Counted from the stretch's first letter, positions 45,328 to 61,233 are shown. The stretch is DNA of 64,000 bases from Cupriavidus alkaliphilus (GCF_900094595.1 NZ_FMAD01000003.1:372001-436000), one strand, 5' to 3'. Notes: generated from the sequence alone by a model not told the origin. Translations and numbers: made by a program.

Positions 45328-46230
45328 TTATTTCTTGAACAGGATGCGCGCCAGGATATTCAGGGCCAGCACGCCGATCGTAATCAGGAACACACCCGCC
45401 CAGGCCAGTTGCTGCCATTCGGTGAACGGGCTCATGGCAAAGCGGAAGATCGTCACCGGCAGGTTGGCCATCGGCTTGTTCAGGTCGGTGGTCCAGAACT
45501 GGTTGGACAGCGCGGTGAACAGCAGCGGCGCGGTTTCGCCGGCGATACGGGCCACGGCCAGCAATACGCCGGTCACAATTCCCGCGTACGATGACTTCAC
45601 CGTGATCGACAGCACCATCTTCCACTTGGGCGTGCCCAGGGCGAAGGCGGCCTCGCGCAGCGCGTTGGGCACCAGGTTCAGCATGTTCTCGGTGGTGCGC
45701 ACCACGATCGGCACCTGCAGCAGCGCCAGCGCGCAGATGCCGGCCCAGCCCGAGAAGTGGCCCATGCGGGTCACCACCAGCGCGTAGACGAACAGGCCGA
45801 TCACGATCGACGGCGCCGACAGCAGGATGTCGTTGATAAAGCGGATAAAGCTGGCCAGCGGCGAGCTCTTGCCGTACTCGGCCAGGTAGATGCCCGCCAG
45901 GATGCCCAGCGGCGTGCCGAACAGCGTGGCCATGCCGACCATCACGAAGCTGCCGAAGATGGCATTGGCGAGGCCGCCGCCGGCGGTATTAGGGGCCGGC
46001 GTCATCTGCGTGAACAGGTCCAGCGACAGCCCGCCGACGCCCAGCGTGACGGTGGTCCACAGGATCCACGCCAGCCAGAACAGGCCGAAGCCCATCGCCA
46101 CCAGCGAGGCGCTCAGCGCGTACAGGTTGACGCGGCGGCGGCGGCCCTGCAGGCGGGCGCGCACGGCATCGGCATCGGGACGGACGGCGGGAATCGATAC
46201 GGAAGACATGGCTTGGCTCGCTTGGCTCAT
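45328..46230 (-). CDS. pstA: Phosphate ABC transporter permease PstA
   Basis: PstA forms the membrane channel with PstC. The 300-residue protein has six predicted segments, with the conserved stretch [12 protein letters not shown] and the coupling loop [21 protein letters not shown], then [15 protein letters not shown]. It overlaps pstC by four bases (ATGA). An alternative ATG lies seven codons in. Confidence 0.97.
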   Translation of the reverse strand: MSQASQAMSSVSIPAVRPDADAVRARLQGRRRRVNLYALSASLVAMGFGLFWLAWILWTTVTLGVGGLSLDLFTQMTPAPNTAGGGLANAIFGSFVMVGMATLFGTPLGILAGIYLAEYGKSSPLASFIRFINDILLSAPSIVIGLFVYALVVTRMGHFSGWAGICALALLQVPIVVRTTENMLNLVPNALREAAFALGTPKWKMVLSITVKSSYAGIVTGVLLAVARIAGETAPLLFTALSNQFWTTDLNKPMANLPVTIFRFAMSPFTEWQQLAWAGVFLITIGVLALNILARILFKK

Positions 46231-47195
46231 TTTGCGCCCTCATTCTTGGCCAGTCGCAGCAGCAGCAGCTTGGACAGCGCCAGCACCACGAAGGTGATGA
46301 AGAACAGGATCAGGCCCAGCTCCATCAGCGCGGCGGTATGCAGGCCTGCGCCGGCTTCGGCGAACTCGTTGGCGAGCGCCGAGGTAATGCTGTTGCCCGG
46401 CGAGAACAGCGAGGCGCTGTCCAGCAGGTTGGTGTTGCCGATCACGAAGGTGACGGCCATGGTCTCGCCCAGCGCGCGGCCCAGGCCCAGCATCACGCCG
46501 CCGATCACGCCGGCGCGGGTGTAGGGCAGCACCACGTTCCACATCACTTCCCAAGTGGTGCAGCCCACGCCGTAGGCGGATTCCTTGAGCAGCACCGGGG
46601 TGACTTCGAACACGTCGCGCATCACCGAGGCGATGTACGGAATGATCATGATCGCCAGGATCACGCCCGCGCACAGCAGGCCGATGCCCAGCGGCGCGCC
46701 CTGGAACAGCTTGCCGACCACCGGCAACTGGCCCACCGTGGCGGCCAGGGGCTTCTGGAAATATTCGCCGAAGATCGGCGCGAACACGAGCAGGCCCCAC
46801 ATGCCGTAGACGATCGACGGCACCGCGGCCAGCAGCTCGATGGCGGTGCCGAGCGGGCGGCGCAGCCAGGCAGGCGACAGCTCGGTCAGGAACAGGGCGA
46901 TGCCGAAGCTGACCGGCACCGCGATGATCAGTGCGATCAGCGAGGTCACGATGGTGCCGTAGATCGGCACCAGCGCACCATAGACATCGGCGGGGGGATC
47001 CCACTCCGCGGACCACAGGAAGCGCGCGCCGAAGGCCTCGATCGAGGGCCAGGCGCTGATCGCGAGCGAGACGATGATGCCGCCCAGCAGCAGCAGCGTC
47101 ACGATCGCGGCGCCCCGCGTCAGGCCGCCGAACAGGATGTCGCCCATGCGGCTCGGGGGCTGGACGTTGCGGGTGTCGGAGGGGATAGTCGCCAT
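46227..47195 (-). CDS. pstC: Phosphate ABC transporter permease PstC
   Basis: This 322-residue partner of PstA has six segments. Family signatures are [39 protein letters not shown] and the closing [16 protein letters not shown]. It lies 117 bases after pstS; a strong hairpin occupies that gap. Confidence 0.97.
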   Translation of the reverse strand: MATIPSDTRNVQPPSRMGDILFGGLTRGAAIVTLLLLGGIIVSLAISAWPSIEAFGARFLWSAEWDPPADVYGALVPIYGTIVTSLIALIIAVPVSFGIALFLTELSPAWLRRPLGTAIELLAAVPSIVYGMWGLLVFAPIFGEYFQKPLAATVGQLPVVGKLFQGAPLGIGLLCAGVILAIMIIPYIASVMRDVFEVTPVLLKESAYGVGCTTWEVMWNVVLPYTRAGVIGGVMLGLGRALGETMAVTFVIGNTNLLDSASLFSPGNSITSALANEFAEAGAGLHTAALMELGLILFFITFVVLALSKLLLLRLAKNEGAK

Positions 47196-47240
47196 GTCGG
47201 GAATTCAGGGTGGATCGCCGCTCGCGCCTGGGCGCGAGCA

Positions 47241-47276
47241 CGGTGGCCGGGCCGGTTTCGGGCTGCCCGGCCACCG
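47241..47276 (-). terminator. Intercistronic hairpin between pstS and pstC
   Basis: A perfect 12-base stem (CGGTGGCCGGGC with GCCCGGCCACCG) with a 12-base loop lies 36 bases after the pstS stop. There is no U-tract. Such hairpins often stabilise the upstream mRNA or stop part of transcription, which would give more binding protein PstS than membrane subunits. Confidence 0.6.
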
Positions 47277-47312
47277 CCGCCGCGCACACGCGCGGCCGGC
47301 GATGCCGTCAGA

Positions 47313-48344
47313 TCAGTACAGCGCCTTGCCCGAAGCGTCCTTGACGCTGGTCTTCCAGGTCGAACGGATCTGGTTGACCACGTTCTCCGGCAGCGGCACG
47401 TAGTCGAGTTCGGCGGCCATGTTGGCGCCGCTCTTGTAGGCCCAGTCGAAGAACTTCAGCACTTCGGTGCCCTGCGCCGGCTTTTCCTGGTTCTTGTGGA
47501 CCAGGATGAAGGTGGCGCCGGCGATCGGCCAGGCGTCCTTGCCCGGCTGGTTGGTCAGGATCTGGTAGTAGCTCTTGCTCCAGTCCGCGCCGGCGGCGGC
47601 GGCCTTGAAGGCGTCGTCACCCGGCTTGACCACGGCACCCGACGCGTTCTTCATGTTCACGTGGGTCATCTTGTTCTGCTTGGCGTAGGCGTACTCGACA
47701 TAGCCGATCGCACCGTTCAGGCGCTGCACGAAGGCGGCCACGCCCTCGTTGCCCTTGCCGCCGGTGCCGCCGCCCGGCCAGTTGACCGTGGTGCCCTCGC
47801 CGACCGTGCCCTTCCAGTCAGCGCTGACCTTGGACAGGTAGTTGGTGAAGATGAAGGTAGTGCCCGAACCGTCGGCACGACGCACCGGCAGGATGTCCTG
47901 GCTCGGCAGCTTGGCTTGCGGGTTCAGCGCCTTGATGGCGGGATCATCCCACTTCTTGATCTTGCCCAGGTAGATGTTGGCCAGCACCTCGCCGGTGATG
48001 GTCAGCTCGCCCGGCTTCACGCCTTGCAGGTTGATCACCGGCACCACACCGCCGATCACGGTCGGGAACTGGACCAGGCCCTGCTTGTTCAGCTCCTCGT
48101 CCTTCAGCGGCGCGTCCGAGGCGCCGAAATCGACCGTCTTGGCACCGATCTGCTTGATGCCGCCGGACGAGCCGATGGATTGATAGTTGACCTTGTTGCC
48201 CGTTGCTTTGTTATATGCGTCGGCCCACTTGGAATACACGGGCGCCGGGAAGGAAGCGCCTGCACCGGTAATTTCCGCCGCGAACGCAGTGCCCGCCACC
48301 ACCATCGAAACGATGCCTGCCACGGCAGTCTTGACCAGCTTCAT
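47313..48344 (-). CDS. pstS: Phosphate-binding periplasmic protein PstS
   Basis: PstS captures phosphate in the periplasm for PstCAB. The 343-residue precursor has a signal peptide ending near residue 22 ([11 protein letters not shown]). Ligand-site motifs are [34 protein letters not shown] and [18 protein letters not shown] at 48344 follows GGAGGACAT. Two Pho boxes lie upstream. It is the first gene of the pst-phoU-phoB-phoR array. Confidence 0.98.
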   Translation of the reverse strand: MKLVKTAVAGIVSMVVAGTAFAAEITGAGASFPAPVYSKWADAYNKATGNKVNYQSIGSSGGIKQIGAKTVDFGASDAPLKDEELNKQGLVQFPTVIGGVVPVINLQGVKPGELTITGEVLANIYLGKIKKWDDPAIKALNPQAKLPSQDILPVRRADGSGTTFIFTNYLSKVSADWKGTVGEGTTVNWPGGGTGGKGNEGVAAFVQRLNGAIGYVEYAYAKQNKMTHVNMKNASGAVVKPGDDAFKAAAAGADWSKSYYQILTNQPGKDAWPIAGATFILVHKNQEKPAQGTEVLKFFDWAYKSGANMAAELDYVPLPENVVNQIRSTWKTSVKDASGKALY

Positions 48345-48371
48345 ATGTCCTCCAGAGAACATTGGTTGGGA

Positions 48372-48389
48372 ATGACAAATTTTTGACAA
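48372..48389 (-). promoter_or_regulatory. Proximal Pho box of pstS
   Basis: On the minus strand TTGTCAA-AAAT-TTGTCAT has the 7-4-7 layout with 5 and 6 of 7 matches to CTGTCAT. It lies 28 bases before the pstS start, downstream of the start expected from the distal box, so it may serve a second promoter or tune the first. Confidence 0.65.
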
Positions 48390-48394
48390 GACGA

Positions 48395-48428
48395 ACTTTA
48401 TGCTGCCTGTATGACAATTCCGTGACAT
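48395..48428 (-). promoter_or_regulatory. Distal Pho box and -10 of pstS
   Basis: On the minus strand ATGTCAC-GGAA-TTGTCAT (48428-48411) matches PhoB half-sites well. Ten bases later TAAAGT (48400-48395) can act as -10, the standard spacing for a PhoB-dependent promoter that lacks a good -35. Confidence 0.75.
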
Positions 48429-48530
48429 CTTTAAATCTTCTTGAAACTGGCCTGCAGCAAGGTAATGACGGGATGGTGCCGCCTTGCGGTGTGGGAAATA
48501 TGACGGCGGTTAATTGCGCAGTTAGATAAA

Positions 48531-48554
48531 AAAACGCCGGGCGGGCCCGGCGTT
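48531..48554 (-). terminator. Intrinsic terminator of glmM
   Basis: AACGCCGGGC pairs perfectly with GCCCGGCGTT across a 2-base loop, followed on the minus strand by TTTTTTAT. It ends the ftsH-folP-glmM unit just before the pstS region. Confidence 0.88.
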
Positions 48555-48574
48555 CGTTTCTGGGATGGGCGCTG

Positions 48575-49918
48575 TCAGGCACCCAGCGCGTCCGCCAGCA
48601 TCCTGGCCGCGCGCTCGGCCATCTCGGCCTGCTCCGCTTCAACCATCACGCGCACCACGGGCTCGGTGCCGGAGGCACGGATCAGCACCCGGCCGCGGCC
48701 TTCCAGTTCCGGCTCCACCGCGGCACGCGCCGCCTGCAGGCCAGCATGGGTCTGCCAGTCGAACCCCTTCTGCACGCGTACATTGATCAGCGTCTGCGGG
48801 AACAGCTTCACGCCGTCGAGCAGTTGCGCCAGGGTCTTGCCGCTGCGGCGCAACGCGCCCAGCACCTGCAGCGCCGACACGATGCCGTCGCCGGTGCTGT
48901 GGCGATCCAGGCACAACAGGTGGCCCGAGCCCTCGCCGCCCAGCGTCCACTTGCGCTTGTTCAGTTCTTCCAGCACATAGCGGTCGCCCACCTTGGCGCG
49001 CACGAAGTCGACGCCCTCGCGCTTGAGCGCCAGCTCCACCGCCATATTCGTCATCAGCGTGCCGACCGCGCCGGGAACCGCCTGCCCGACGGCCTGGCGG
49101 TCGCGCACGATCAGGTAGAGCAGTTCGTCGCCGTTGTAGAGGCGGCCATCGGCGTCCACCACCTGCAGCCGGTCCGCATCGCCATCGAAGGCCAGGCCCA
49201 GGTCCGCGCCGTTGGCCTTGACCGCCTCGATCAGCTTTTCCGGCGCGGTGGCGCCGTAGCCGGCGTTGATATTGCGGCCGTTCGGCTGGTTGCCGATGGC
49301 GACCACGTCGGCGCCCAGCTCATGGAACACCGGCGGCGCAATGTGATAGGCCGCGCCATGGGCGCAGTCGACCACCAGCTTCAGGCCATGCAGGTCCTGC
49401 TCGTACGGGAAGGTGCTCTTGCAGAATTCGATATAGCGGCCGGCTGCATCGTCGATGCGGCGGGCGCGTCCCAGGTCGTCGGAGGGGGCGCACACCATGG
49501 GCTCGTCCAGGGCCGTCTCGATCGCGGCCTCGACTGCGTCGGGCAGCTTGTCGCCGCTGGCCGAGAAGAACTTGATGCCGTTGTCGTAGTAGGGATTGTG
49601 GCTGGCCGAGATCACCACGCCGGCCGACAGCCGCAGCGCCCGCGTCAGGTAGGCGATGCCGGGGGTTGGGAGCGGGCCGGTCAGCAACACATGCACGCCC
49701 GCCGAAGTAAAGCCGGCTTCCAGCGCGGCTTCCAGCATGTAGCCCGAAATGCGGGTGTCCTTGCCGATCAGCACGGTCGGCTTGCCCTGCCCGGTCCTGG
49801 CGCCGTGCGCGAGCACCTTGCCCGCGGCATGCCCCAGCCGCATCACGAAGTCCGGCGTGATCGGCGCATCGCCGACCTTGCCCCGCACGCCATCGGTCCC
49901 GAAATACTTGCGTGTCAT
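48575..49918 (-). CDS. glmM: Phosphoglucosamine mutase
   Basis: GlmM converts glucosamine-6-phosphate to glucosamine-1-phosphate for UDP-GlcNAc, the precursor of peptidoglycan and lipopolysaccharide. The 447-residue protein has the phosphoserine loop [16 protein letters not shown] with Ser106, the metal loop [13 protein letters not shown], the sugar loop GGEGSGHLL and the phosphate-binding [15 protein letters not shown]. It follows folP, the common ftsH-folP-glmM order. Confidence 0.98.
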   Translation of the reverse strand: MTRKYFGTDGVRGKVGDAPITPDFVMRLGHAAGKVLAHGARTGQGKPTVLIGKDTRISGYMLEAALEAGFTSAGVHVLLTGPLPTPGIAYLTRALRLSAGVVISASHNPYYDNGIKFFSASGDKLPDAVEAAIETALDEPMVCAPSDDLGRARRIDDAAGRYIEFCKSTFPYEQDLHGLKLVVDCAHGAAYHIAPPVFHELGADVVAIGNQPNGRNINAGYGATAPEKLIEAVKANGADLGLAFDGDADRLQVVDADGRLYNGDELLYLIVRDRQAVGQAVPGAVGTLMTNMAVELALKREGVDFVRAKVGDRYVLEELNKRKWTLGGEGSGHLLCLDRHSTGDGIVSALQVLGALRRSGKTLAQLLDGVKLFPQTLINVRVQKGFDWQTHAGLQAARAAVEPELEGRGRVLIRASGTEPVVRVMVEAEQAEMAERAARMLADALGA

Positions 49919-49979
49919 TCTTTGTTTCCCTTTCTCTGCTGTGTTCTGTCTTGGTGGCGCCGACCGGGCGTCGCCTGGC

Positions 49980-50906
49980 TCAGCCCGCGCTGACGGATTC
50001 GTTGCGCACGGCCCACCAGGTCTTCACGGCATCGACGGTCTGCTCAACATCATGCACGCGTACGATCCACGCACCGCGCTCCACCGCACATACCGCCGCG
50101 GCAATGCTGGCGGCGACACGCTGCTGTGGCGGCCGGCCACCAAGGATGGCGCCCAGCGTGGACTTGCGCGAGATGCCTGCCAGCACCGGCAGGCCGTCGA
50201 GCGCCAGCTTCGGCAACTGCCCGAGCAGGCGCAAATTATGATCCGGTGTCTTGCCGAAGCCAAATCCCGGATCGAGGCAGATCCGGGCCTCGTCGATCCC
50301 GGCGGCGCGCAGCACGGCGACGCGCTCTGCCAGGAACTGCGCGACCTCGGCGACCACATCGTCGTAGTGCGGGTTCTCCTGCATGGTCTGCGGATCGCGC
50401 TGCATATGCATCACGCACAGGCCCGCCTGCCCGCCCGCTACCGCCTCGACCGCGCCTGGCATGCGCAAGCCCCAGATATCGTTGATGAGATCGGCTCCGG
50501 CCGCAAGCGCGGCGCGCATGACCTCCGGCTTGTAGGTGTCGATCGACAGCGGCTTGCCGCAGTCGCGCAGCGCTTCCACCACAGGGATCACGCGCGCCAG
50601 CTCGTTTTCCAGCGGTAGCGCTGCCGATCCCGGCCGGCTGGATTCCCCGCCGATGTCGATGATGTCGACGCCTTCGGCAATCATCTGCTCGGCATGGCGC
50701 AGCGCCGCGTCGCGGCTGGCGTGCTGGCCGCCGTCGGAAAAGGAGTCGGGCGTGACGTTCAGGATGCCCATCACCAGCGGACGCTGGTCCAGGGCAAAGC
50801 GGAAACGGCCGCACTGGAAGTGCCGGGTCTGGGTCGTCTGCTGCAAGGTAGGAAGGCTTTGGCGATGCGCGCGGCTCGGCCGCGCAAAAAGGAAAAGCCG
50901 GTGCAC
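49980..50906 (-). CDS. folP: Dihydropteroate synthase
   Basis: FolP joins pABA to the pterin diphosphate in folate synthesis and is the sulfonamide target. Motifs are [38 protein letters not shown] and the closing loop GISRKSTLG. The body is certain but the start is not. The longest frame begins at GTG 50906, which lies inside the ftsH terminator hairpin and has no ribosome site. TTG at 50846, giving a start of [12 protein letters not shown], is an equally plausible choice and fits the family length better (288 aa). Confidence 0.93.
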   Translation of the reverse strand: MHRLFLFARPSRAHRQSLPTLQQTTQTRHFQCGRFRFALDQRPLVMGILNVTPDSFSDGGQHASRDAALRHAEQMIAEGVDIIDIGGESSRPGSAALPLENELARVIPVVEALRDCGKPLSIDTYKPEVMRAALAAGADLINDIWGLRMPGAVEAVAGGQAGLCVMHMQRDPQTMQENPHYDDVVAEVAQFLAERVAVLRAAGIDEARICLDPGFGFGKTPDHNLRLLGQLPKLALDGLPVLAGISRKSTLGAILGGRPPQQRVAASIAAAVCAVERGAWIVRVHDVEQTVDAVKTWWAVRNESVSAG

Positions 50907-50919
50907 CAGGCACCGGCTT
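50895..50919 (-). terminator. Terminator or attenuator between ftsH and folP
   Basis: AAGCCGGTGC pairs perfectly with GCACCGGCTT across ACCAG; on the minus strand TTCCTTTTT follows. It looks like a working terminator, so folP-glmM must depend on readthrough or on a promoter I did not find. Confidence 0.75.
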
Positions 50920-50976
50920 CAGGGACAGGCACTACACAGCCATCGCTACAGCGTCGTCAGTGGGACGAGCGCCGGG

Positions 50977-52860
<1,884 letters not shown>

Positions 52861-53017
52861 GGCCGAACTCCTTTGCAATTGCCTTGCCAACGGATAGCTG
52901 CATTGTAATGCAGCCCCCGCCCTCGAGGGGAAACAGAGAAACTATGATGCCGATAGCACCGGGTGAGGGTATTTCCCTCTACATTTCTTCTTCCGCCCTG
53001 GCTTGTATCGAGATCGG

Positions 53018-53683
53018 TCAATCCACTGCCTTGAGGTAGCGCCCAAGGATAAAGGTTTCGGAAGACTTGTCGCGCGACGCCTTGGGCTTGCGCTTTGCGA
53101 CCACTTTGAACTGCCGCTTGAACTTTTCCACGATCTGGCTGTAGCCGCTCCCGTGGAAACACTTTACCAGCAATGCTCCCTCCGGCTTAAGGTGGGCCTG
53201 CGCGAATTCAAGCGCCAGGTCGCACAGGTACTCGATCCGGGCAGCATCGGCGGAGGCCACACCGGACAAATTGGGGGCCATGTCGGACAAAACAAGGTCA
53301 ATCTTGTTGCCGCCGGAAGCGTCCAGCACCACACTTTCGAGCTCGCGGAAAACCGATTCTTCGCGGAAATCCCCCTGGATGAAAGTGACGTCGGCGACAG
53401 GCTCCATCGGCAGCAGGTCGATTGCCACGACCGCGCCGTCAATCCGGCCGTCCTTGGCGCGGGGCGAGTCGGCCAGCTTGTTGCGGGCGTACTGGCTCCA
53501 GCTGCCGGGCGCCGCGCCCAGGTCCACGATGACCTGGCCCGGGCGGATCAGCTTATCCTGCTCGTCGATCTCCTTGAGCTTGTACGCCGCGCGCGCGCGG
53601 TAGCCCTCGCGCTGCGCCATTTTGACGTACGGATCGTTGATGTGGTCGTGCAGCCACGAATGGTTGAACTTGTTCTTTGCCAT
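53018..53683 (-). CDS. rlmE: 23S rRNA 2'-O-methyltransferase RlmE (FtsJ/RrmJ)
   Basis: RlmE methylates U2552 in the A loop of 23S rRNA. The 221-residue Rossmann-fold enzyme has SAM motif [14 protein letters not shown], the catalytic Asp in [11 protein letters not shown] and the Lys in LVKCFHGSG. It lies 157 bases upstream of ftsH on the same strand, as in E. coli, and is divergent from yhbY. Confidence 0.97.
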   Translation of the reverse strand: MAKNKFNHSWLHDHINDPYVKMAQREGYRARAAYKLKEIDEQDKLIRPGQVIVDLGAAPGSWSQYARNKLADSPRAKDGRIDGAVVAIDLLPMEPVADVTFIQGDFREESVFRELESVVLDASGGNKIDLVLSDMAPNLSGVASADAARIEYLCDLALEFAQAHLKPEGALLVKCFHGSGYSQIVEKFKRQFKVVAKRKPKASRDKSSETFILGRYLKAVD

Positions 53684-53767
53684 GCCAGATACCAGCCTGT
53701 TCCCTGCCCGCGCGCGCCGGCCGGGCCGGCGGCGCAGGTTTTCCTACTGTTTTGATGATTTTGCTGC

Positions 53768-53795
53768 CCGACAGTGCCGGATTGACGGATAATAC
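53768..53795 (+). promoter_or_regulatory. Promoter candidate for yhbY
   Basis: CCGACA (53768-53773), a 16-base spacer and TAATAC (53790-53795), with 4 of 6 matches each. It would leave a leader of about 150 bases before yhbY. Confidence 0.35.
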
Positions 53796-53946
53796 GCGCC
53801 AATCCGCATCCCGGCTTGCCGCCCTTCCGGCGGCCGTCGGCAGCCTGTTCCCGTGCGCCGTGTCACGACCGGCGCGGGCGGCAGCGCCCGATTACCAGCG
53901 CCACGCGCTCTATCACTATTTCAAGCGCCTTATCCGGCGCCAACCT

Positions 53947-54450
53947 ATGCCCGCTCTACAACTCGTCCCCGCTCAGCGCTCCGACCTGCGCTCCCGTGCC
54001 CATGCCCTGAACCCGGTCGTGATGGTCGGCGCCGAAGGCCTGACCCGCGCCGTGCTGGCCGAAATCGACCGCAGCCTGGCGGCCCACAACCTGATCAAGA
54101 TCCGCGTGTTCGGTGACGACCGCGAAGCGCGTATCGCCATCTACGAAGAAATCTGCGACCAGCTCAGCGCCGCGCCGATCCAGCATATCGGCAAGCTGCT
54201 GGTGGTCTGGCGTCCGGGCGAAGCCCGCCTGAAGGAAAACCAGGCCGATGACCTCGGCCGGCACACGCCCGCGCGCCGCGGCGGCGCCGCCCCGCGCACG
54301 GTGACGGTGAAGAAGCCCAGCGCCGCGCCGAACCGCCGTCCGACCCGCAAGGAAGTCACGGTGCTCGGCAACGAGCGCGTTACCGCCGGCGGCAATGTAA
54401 AGCGCTCGCGCGCGCGCCCGACCAGCCAGAAGAAGAAGGCGCTGGGCTGA
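53947..54450 (+). CDS. yhbY: YhbY/CRM-domain RNA-binding protein
   Basis: YhbY binds pre-50S ribosomal particles. The CRM domain occupies residues about 5-95 (RSDLRSRAHALNPVVMVGAEGLT, then IKIRVFGDDREAR and IGKLLVVWRP). The 167-residue protein is much longer than E. coli YhbY (97); the extra 70 residues are a basic, disordered-looking tail rich in Arg, Lys, Thr and Pro. ATG at 53947 gives a normal N-terminus, though the ribosome site is weak. Divergent from rlmE. Confidence 0.92.
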   Translation: MPALQLVPAQRSDLRSRAHALNPVVMVGAEGLTRAVLAEIDRSLAAHNLIKIRVFGDDREARIAIYEEICDQLSAAPIQHIGKLLVVWRPGEARLKENQADDLGRHTPARRGGAAPRTVTVKKPSAAPNRRPTRKEVTVLGNERVTAGGNVKRSRARPTSQKKKALG

Positions 54451-54473
54451 AGCCCCGGCAGCCATAAACAAAC

Positions 54474-54491
54474 GGGCGCCGCCAGGCGCCC
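54474..54491 (-). terminator. Terminator of the DUF4149 gene
   Basis: GGGCGCC pairs with GGCGCCC across four bases; on the minus strand GTTTGTTTATGG follows. On the plus strand, after yhbY, there is no U-tract. Confidence 0.55.
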
Positions 54492-54534
54492 CGATGCCGG
54501 CACGCCGCGGCAGCGGCCGTGCCGGCGGCCGGCC

Positions 54535-55038
54535 TCACTCCCCGGCCGAACGCGGCGCCGAAGCGCGCCACACCAGCGCCAGCGCCAGCAGGCTTTGCAG
54601 CAGGTAGAAGGCGCTGGACACGCCGTGCAGCATGCCGAATTGCGCCTTGTACGGCGACTCCGACACCCCCACGCCCAGCGCCAGCGCCTTTTCCTTCAGG
54701 TTGCCCATGAAGGGCTGGGTACCGAAGTAGCCGACCAGCACGCAGCACAGCATGCCCAGCACCAGCCAGCGCAGGCCGCGGTAGCGGTGGGCGCCGCGCC
54801 GGATCATCACGTTGCACAACACCAGCTGCAGCACGCCGATGGTCACCCCGACGATGGCTTCGGTATGGAACAGGTGACCGGCGATCATGCCCGCCATCTC
54901 GCGGCTAGGCAGCACCGAAAACAGCGTCGGTGCCACCATGTAGCCCACGGTCCACAGGCTGCCCGCCCACACCACCGTCAGCAGCAGGAATATGCGGTGC
55001 GGCAGCGGCGGCAGGTTGTTATAGGAACTGGAGAACAC
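54535..55038 (-). CDS. DUF4149 membrane protein
   Basis: This 167-residue protein has four predicted membrane segments (about 14-36, 49-77, 88-108 and 140-158) and fits the DUF4149/TMEM205-like family by layout and by LTVVWAGSLWTVGYMVAPTLF near the N-terminus. The function is unknown. The start is GTG at 55038; no ATG with a sensible position exists. It follows greA by 55 bases and probably shares its transcript. Confidence 0.85.
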   Translation of the reverse strand: MFSSSYNNLPPLPHRIFLLLTVVWAGSLWTVGYMVAPTLFSVLPSREMAGMIAGHLFHTEAIVGVTIGVLQLVLCNVMIRRGAHRYRGLRWLVLGMLCCVLVGYFGTQPFMGNLKEKALALGVGVSESPYKAQFGMLHGVSSAFYLLQSLLALALVWRASAPRSAGE

Positions 55039-55093
55039 AAGCCGGCCTTTCCGGTGGCCGGCGCAGGCACAAGCCCGCCCGGCCGGGCCGGCA

Positions 55094-55570
55094 TCAGATG
55101 TAGCGAACCGTAATGACTTCGTACTCGCGCTCGCCGCCCGGGGCCAGCACGGTGGCGACGTCGCCTTCGAACTTGCCGATCAGCGCGCGCGCAATGGGCG
55201 AGCTGACCGAGATCTTGCCGGCATCGAGGTCGGCCTCGTCATCGCCGACGATCTGGTAGCTGACCGGGCTGCCCGACTCCAGGTCCTCCAGGTCCACGGT
55301 CGCGCCAAAGACGATGCGGCCATCGGTATCCAGCTGGGTCGGGTCGATGATCTGCGCGGCCGACAGCTTGGCCTCCACTTCCAGGATGCGGCCTTCGATA
55401 AAGGCCTGCTTTTCCTTGGCGGCATCGTACTCGGCGTTTTCAGACAGGTCGCCCTGGGCGCGCGCTTCCGAGATGGCATTGATCACCGCCGGACGCTCGA
55501 CAGCCTTCAGGCGCTGCAGCTCCTCCTTCAGGAGCTCTGCGCCACGCTTGGTAATCGGAATGGTGCTCAT
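55094..55570 (-). CDS. greA: Transcription elongation factor GreA
   Basis: GreA rescues backtracked RNA polymerase by stimulating RNA cleavage. The 158-residue protein has the N-terminal coiled coil with the catalytic acidic tip [16 protein letters not shown] (about residues 38-53) and the C-terminal FKBP-like domain ([14 protein letters not shown]). ATG at 55570 gives [14 protein letters not shown], the standard start. It lies downstream of carB. Confidence 0.97.
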   Translation of the reverse strand: MSTIPITKRGAELLKEELQRLKAVERPAVINAISEARAQGDLSENAEYDAAKEKQAFIEGRILEVEAKLSAAQIIDPTQLDTDGRIVFGATVDLEDLESGSPVSYQIVGDDEADLDAGKISVSSPIARALIGKFEGDVATVLAPGGEREYEVITVRYI

Positions 55571-55719
55571 GTCTTCGTTCAACAAAAAAATGAGCCGCAG
55601 CGGAGCTGGAGCCATCCCCGGCAAACCCCGCCAGGGCACTTCCGCTCAACCGCGGCTTTCAGACAGGATCGAACGCGGGCACGCCGGTTCGATCGACGAA
55701 TTTGACGTAGTTTAGGCCA

Positions 55720-55753
55720 GGAAGCCCGCCGGCAGCAACTGCGGCGGGCTTCC
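55720..55753 (-). terminator. Hairpin between carB and greA
   Basis: An 11-base stem (GGAAGCCCGCC with GGCGGGCTTCC) with a 12-base loop lies 64 bases after the carB stop. It lacks a U-tract, so it may only partly stop transcription into greA. Confidence 0.45.
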
Positions 55754-55817
55754 CGGGCGCGGCCGCCGCAAGACGGTCGGCCCTGTTGCCATGTGTTGCC
55801 TGCTTACCTTGACGGCA

Positions 55818-59066
<3,249 letters not shown>

Positions 59067-59155
59067 TGCACGCTCTCTTTATGGGCCGGCCCGCCTTGCC
59101 TGCGGACCGCGCCGGTAATCAGGGAATCCGTCCGGATTCGAAAATGTGGTCTGGC

Positions 59156-59830
59156 TCAGTTCATCGTGGCCGTGGCCAGCTTGGCGCCGAAACCGATGAA
59201 CATCGCCCCTACCCCGCTGGCCATGCCGGCCGACAGCCGGCGGCGGCGGCGGAACGCCTCGGCCAGCTTCGCGCCCACGAAGATGATCGTGGTCAGGTAG
59301 GCAAAGCTGCAGATCTGGCACACCAGCCCCAGCACGCCGAACGACAGCACCGGGTAAGCGAAGGCCGGGTCGACGAACTGGATGAAGAACGAGATGAAGA
59401 ACAGGATCGCCTTCGGGTTCAGCAGGCTGATCAGCAACGCCTTGCGGAACGGGTCGGACTGGTCCGGCGTGGCCGCCGGTACCGCCGCCCCGGCGGCATC
59501 GCCGCGCGCGGCCCAGCTGCGCAGCGCGCCGCGCAGCATGTTGAAGCCGATCCACGCCAGGTAGGCCGCGCCGACGTACTTCACCACGTAGAACAGCGCC
59601 GGGCTGGCCTTGAGCAGCGAGGCCACGCCCGCCGCCGACAGCACCATCAGCACGAAATCGCCCAGGAACACCCCGCACGCGCCCTTGTAGCCGGCGCGCA
59701 CGCCGCGCTGCGCCGCCACCGACAGCACGTACATCGAATTCGGGCCCGGCAGCAACACGATAAAGATCGTGCCCAGCACATAGGTCCAGAAGTCGGTGAT
59801 GCCGAAAGCGGTATGCATGAAGGCGTTCAT
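59156..59830 (-). CDS. leuE: LeuE-like amino-acid exporter (LysE/RhtB family)
   Basis: This 224-residue inner-membrane exporter has six segments. It resembles E. coli LeuE in TDFWTYVLGTIFIVLLPGPNSMYVL, GACGVFLGDFVLM, SLLNPKAILFFISFFIQF and the last segment. LeuE exports leucine and related amino acids. The gene sits between carA and carB, 37 bases after the carA stop, so it is likely cotranscribed. Whether it exports leucine here or a pyrimidine- or arginine-linked compound cannot be judged. Confidence 0.88.
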   Translation of the reverse strand: MNAFMHTAFGITDFWTYVLGTIFIVLLPGPNSMYVLSVAAQRGVRAGYKGACGVFLGDFVLMVLSAAGVASLLKASPALFYVVKYVGAAYLAWIGFNMLRGALRSWAARGDAAGAAVPAATPDQSDPFRKALLISLLNPKAILFFISFFIQFVDPAFAYPVLSFGVLGLVCQICSFAYLTTIIFVGAKLAEAFRRRRRLSAGMASGVGAMFIGFGAKLATATMN

Positions 59831-59867
59831 GGGATGTCCCTGTATCTCTCTCGCTGTGCCCGCGCGC

Positions 59868-61004
<1,137 letters not shown>

Positions 61005-61216
61005 GGGTAGGCTCCTGCTGGACTCACCCCGTGACCGACCAATCGACGCCTCGTGCCTCCCAGGCTGGATCCGTGACGGCGGCAGCGGCATTGCGCCGAT
61101 GCGGTCGGATCCGGTCGCGGTGTGCTCATTGCGTCACATCTGATGCAGACGGCAATGGCGGCGCGGATGGGGGCGGCGGAAGGTGGAAAGCGGTAGGCGC
61201 TAGGGTGAAGGGTTCT

Positions 61217-61232
61217 GAAAGCGAAACTTTCG
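61217..61232. promoter_or_regulatory. Overlapping palindromes at the carA start site
   Basis: CGAAA-C-TTTCG (61222-61232) overlaps GAAAG-N5-CTTTC (61217-61231), right at the predicted +1. The position fits a repressor operator, for example for pyrimidine or arginine control; the regulator is unknown. Confidence 0.4.
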
Positions 61233-61233
61233 A

